NCBI GenBank assembly: GCA_902513935.1
Contig: CABXOR010000064.1
Span: 1-7,556, forward strand
From: an uncultured SAR324 cluster bacterium
GTDB lineage: Bacteria; SAR324; NAC60-12
Direction of reading: 5' to 3'
DNA length: 7,556 nucleotides
Made by a program: the position numbers and the translations under genes
Shown here: positions 5,391 through 7,556 of the stretch, piece after piece
Layout of the letters: each line of letters opens with the position of its first letter
Numbering within the stretch: position 1 is the stretch's first letter
Notes under the pieces: generated by a model
Told to the model about the DNA's origin: nothing
Database searches by the model: none
What the model saw: the letters and a program-made list of their open reading frames with translations, nothing else

Positions 5391-7034
5391 ATGAATTCAT
5401 CTGAATTAGAAAAGTCTCATTCGGAACAACGGTTGCCTTTACAATTAAGTAGAATTACAAAAAGTTTTCCGGGAATCATTGCCAATGATAGTGTTGATTT
5501 TACATTGGAGGAAGGAGAGATTCACACAATACTGGGTGAAAATGGTGCAGGCAAATCAACTTTGATGAATATGATAGCAGGGCTCTACCCAGCCGATGCT
5601 GGAGAGATGCACGTCTTTGGGGAGCAAGTGAATTTTACCAATCCTCGTCAGGCTATTGAAAAAAGCATTGGCATGGTATTTCAGCATTTTATGCTGGTTC
5701 GAAATCATACTGTTGCAGAAAATATCATCCTTGGCTTAACTGGAGTGGTGAAGCTTAAGTTGAAAGAAGTTCATCAACAAATCCGGGAAATAAGCGAACG
5801 CTATGATTTATATGTTGATCCAGAAAAGAAAATTCAGGAACTTTCAGTGGGTGAACAGCAGCGCGTGGAAATTGTCAAAGTTCTGTTTAGGGGAGCACGA
5901 ATCCTGATTCTTGACGAGCCAACTGCAGTTTTGACACCTCAGGAATCAGAGGCATTGTACGAAATCATGGAGAAGATGGTAAATGAAAAACATTCCATCA
6001 TTTTTATTACACATAAAATGAAGGAAGTGATGGCACTTTCGCATCGAATAACGGTTTTGAGTCGTGGAAAGGTGATGGCAACTTTGAAGAAAGATGAAAC
6101 CAATCCGCAAGAATTAGCTGATTTGATGATCAGTAATTTGGAAGCTAAGGACTTAGTAAAAGTTTCTGAATTTCTACGGGATACAACTGCTGAAGAAAAA
6201 GATGGGGATGGCTCAGTTTCTCAAAAGCAAAAGAAAAAGTTTGGTAATTTGACAGTAGCTTTAAAGGATATTCATGCAGTGAATGATTTGGGGCACCCGT
6301 CATTGAAAGGGATTTCACTTGATATTCGTACCGGAGAAATTCTGGGAATGGCCGGGGTTTCCGGGAACGGTCAACCGGAATTGACCGACGTTTTGAGCGG
6401 GCTGCGGTCTCCGAAAAGGGGCAAGTATCAGTTTGAAGATGTGCCTTTGAGCAAACCCACTGTGAATGAAATGATTGACATGGGAGTTGGTTACATTCCG
6501 GAGGATCGTAAAAGGTTTGGTGTTTCGTCCGGAATGTCAATCGCCTACAACTTTTTGCTGCGAGATTTTCAAAACCCCCAATTTTGTTCAAGACAGCTCC
6601 TCAAGCTTTCAAATATCTTCGACTATGGACAAAAAAAAATGGAGGAGTTTGATATCAGGGCACCTACGGAAAAAACACCGGTTGGACTTTTATCCGGAGG
6701 TAACATGCAGAAAGTCATTCTTGCCCGTGAAATTTCGCGTCCATTGAAATTACTGCTTGCTGCACAACCCACCCGTGGCCTGGATATTCATGCAACCAGT
6801 TTCATCCGTGAGCAAATATGCCAAGCACGAGATCGGGGTCTGGCGGTGCTTTGGATATCAGAGGATCTGGATGAATTATTGATGGTCGCAGACCGCATTG
6901 CAGTTATTTTTGACGGACGCATTGTTGGAACTCTTTCGCATGAAGAGGCCTCTGTAACTTTGATTGGTCAGATGATGACCGGAATGAACAAAAACGGCAC
7001 GGAACACGTGATGGAGAAAAGAGAATATGCGTGA
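5391..7034 (+). CDS. Double-domain ABC transporter ATPase, BMP/nucleoside uptake family (NupO/YufO-like)
   Basis: This is the cytoplasmic energy-coupling subunit of an importer of the BMP-lipoprotein family, which takes up nucleosides or purines. The 547 residues contain two ATPase domains. The first (about 17-250) is complete: Walker A GENGAGKST (49-57), the family-typical Q-loop VFQHFMLV (96-103), signature LSVGEQQR (151-158), Walker B ILILDEP (171-177) and His208. The second (about 288-530) is degenerate as usual in this family: GVSGNGQPE (322-330) lacks the Walker A lysine, LSGGNMQK (434-441) is intact, AAQPTRGLD (457-465) replaces Walker B, and the switch histidine position reads SED. 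No ribosome site marks the start; ATG 5391 is preferred over GTG 5382, while TTG 5433 with GGAA before it is possible. It overlaps the Xdh gene by eight bases. No permease lies between them. Exact substrate is inferred from the neighbour. Confidence 0.9.
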   Translation: MNSSELEKSHSEQRLPLQLSRITKSFPGIIANDSVDFTLEEGEIHTILGENGAGKSTLMNMIAGLYPADAGEMHVFGEQVNFTNPRQAIEKSIGMVFQHFMLVRNHTVAENIILGLTGVVKLKLKEVHQQIREISERYDLYVDPEKKIQELSVGEQQRVEIVKVLFRGARILILDEPTAVLTPQESEALYEIMEKMVNEKHSIIFITHKMKEVMALSHRITVLSRGKVMATLKKDETNPQELADLMISNLEAKDLVKVSEFLRDTTAEEKDGDGSVSQKQKKKFGNLTVALKDIHAVNDLGHPSLKGISLDIRTGEILGMAGVSGNGQPELTDVLSGLRSPKRGKYQFEDVPLSKPTVNEMIDMGVGYIPEDRKRFGVSSGMSIAYNFLLRDFQNPQFCSRQLLKLSNIFDYGQKKMEEFDIRAPTEKTPVGLLSGGNMQKVILAREISRPLKLLLAAQPTRGLDIHATSFIREQICQARDRGLAVLWISEDLDELLMVADRIAVIFDGRIVGTLSHEEASVTLIGQMMTGMNKNGTEHVMEKREYA

Positions 7035-7556
7035 TTATCTTTTAATTTATGTGAATGGCCGGCGTTACAAAATTTCCGGAAAGCGTGGATTTCAGTCACT
7101 GTCTGATTTTCTACGTTATGATTTGGGTATGGTTGGTACCAAGGTGGTGTGTGCAGAAGGCGACTGTGGTTCCTGTACCGTACTTATCGGGCGAGTCCGG
7201 AACTCTCAGTTGCTCTATGAGGGATTTGACAGTTGCATTCAGTATTTATATCAACTGGATTGTTCTCATGTCATTACAGTGGAAGGCTTGAAGGATGAGG
7301 CCCAAATAATACATCCTGTACAAAAAGCAATGGTTGATGCCGCTGGGTCACAATGTGGTTATTGTACCCCGGGGTTTGTAATGGCACTGGCTGCAATGCT
7401 TGAAACCGGCGAAACACTAACGAGACATTCCGTGCAAGACGGCTTGACTGGGAATTTGTGCCGCTGTACGGGTTACGAACAAATTATTGATGCCGGCCTG
7501 TCTTTGAATCAGAAAGTCATACCAAAGGCTTCAAAATGTTACGATGCGAAGGCAAT
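7027..7556 (+). CDS. xdhA: Xanthine dehydrogenase-type iron-sulfur subunit, C-terminus cut by window edge
   Basis: This is the electron-transfer subunit of a molybdenum hydroxylase such as xanthine dehydrogenase, which oxidises hypoxanthine and xanthine to urate. The frame opens at ATG 7027 with GGAG at 7013-7016 as ribosome site and stays open for 176 codons to the edge. A plant-ferredoxin-like [2Fe-2S] domain (1-80) has C42, C47, C50 and C70 in CAEGDCGSC and DSC. A helical [2Fe-2S] domain has C110 and C113 (SQCGYCTPGF) plus C145 and C147 (NLCRCTGY). What follows at 160-176 looks like the linker to an FAD domain, as in fused bacterial XdhA proteins, but this lies outside the window. The start overlaps the ABC ATPase gene by eight bases. 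Other molybdenum hydroxylases (aldehyde, CO or nicotinate oxidising) share these motifs; the xanthine call rests on likeness and on the transporter next door. Confidence 0.85.
   Translation, partial: MRDYLLIYVNGRRYKISGKRGFQSLSDFLRYDLGMVGTKVVCAEGDCGSCTVLIGRVRNSQLLYEGFDSCIQYLYQLDCSHVITVEGLKDEAQIIHPVQKAMVDAAGSQCGYCTPGFVMALAAMLETGETLTRHSVQDGLTGNLCRCTGYEQIIDAGLSLNQKVIPKASKCYDAKA

Noticed and set aside
6145..6591. 148-codon minus-strand frame inside the ABC ATPase gene
   Set aside because: It is antisense to a full-length ATPase with intact motifs. Its composition is rich in Ser, His and Pro with no domain.
7055..7291. 78-codon plus-strand frame near the right edge
   Set aside because: It is shifted against the frame from 7027, which encodes all eight iron-sulfur cysteines and is clearly the real gene.
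1..7556. Mobile element, phage, CRISPR, RNA gene or defence system
   Set aside because: I found no transposase or integrase motifs, spaced direct repeats, tRNA-like folds or rRNA sequence. The RadC-like gene could hint at mobile DNA, since RadC proteins occur on islands, but here it is coupled to a housekeeping gene.

Overview
The window looks like chromosomal DNA from a free-living, flagellated Gram-negative bacterium, probably Pseudomonadota-like or a related proteobacterial lineage. It is AT-leaning, densely coded, and uses TTG start codons readily. The stator genes carry residues typical of sodium-driven (PomA/PomB-type) motors, which would suit a marine or saline habitat. I cannot name a taxon with confidence; no RNA gene or diagnostic marker is present.

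Left part (1-1511, minus strand): a motA-motB stator operon transcribed leftwards. MotA is complete and MotB runs off the left edge. The 427-base gap 1512-1938 is AT-rich and separates this operon from genes transcribed rightwards. It holds no convincing gene, but there is a bulged hairpin right before the next start codon.

Middle (1939-5094, plus strand): a RadC-like JAMM protein with an unusual N-terminus overlaps by four bases an rlmE/ftsJ gene for the 23S rRNA 2'-O-methyltransferase; both start with TTG. A near-perfect sigma-28 (FliA) flagellar promoter and a leader hairpin then precede a 536-residue flagellin. The variable central region of this flagellin resembles modules of the filament cap protein FliD.

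Right part (5095-7556, plus strand): a gap of about 300 bases carries a plausible sigma-70 promoter with a perfect 12-base palindrome in its spacer, a good candidate operator. It precedes a double-domain ABC transporter ATPase of the BMP/nucleoside uptake type (NupO/YufO-like). This gene overlaps by eight bases a molybdenum-hydroxylase small subunit (XdhA-like, two [2Fe-2S] clusters), cut by the right edge. Together they suggest an inducible operon for uptake and oxidation of purines or nucleosides.

Two of the blocks (stator and flagellin) belong to motility, with a housekeeping pair between them and a purine-catabolism operon after. I see no mobile element, CRISPR array, RNA gene or clear new defence or signalling system. 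The most unusual points are the extra periplasmic loop in MotA paired with a short MotB linker, the Cys-rich extension of RadC, and the FliD-like flagellin centre.
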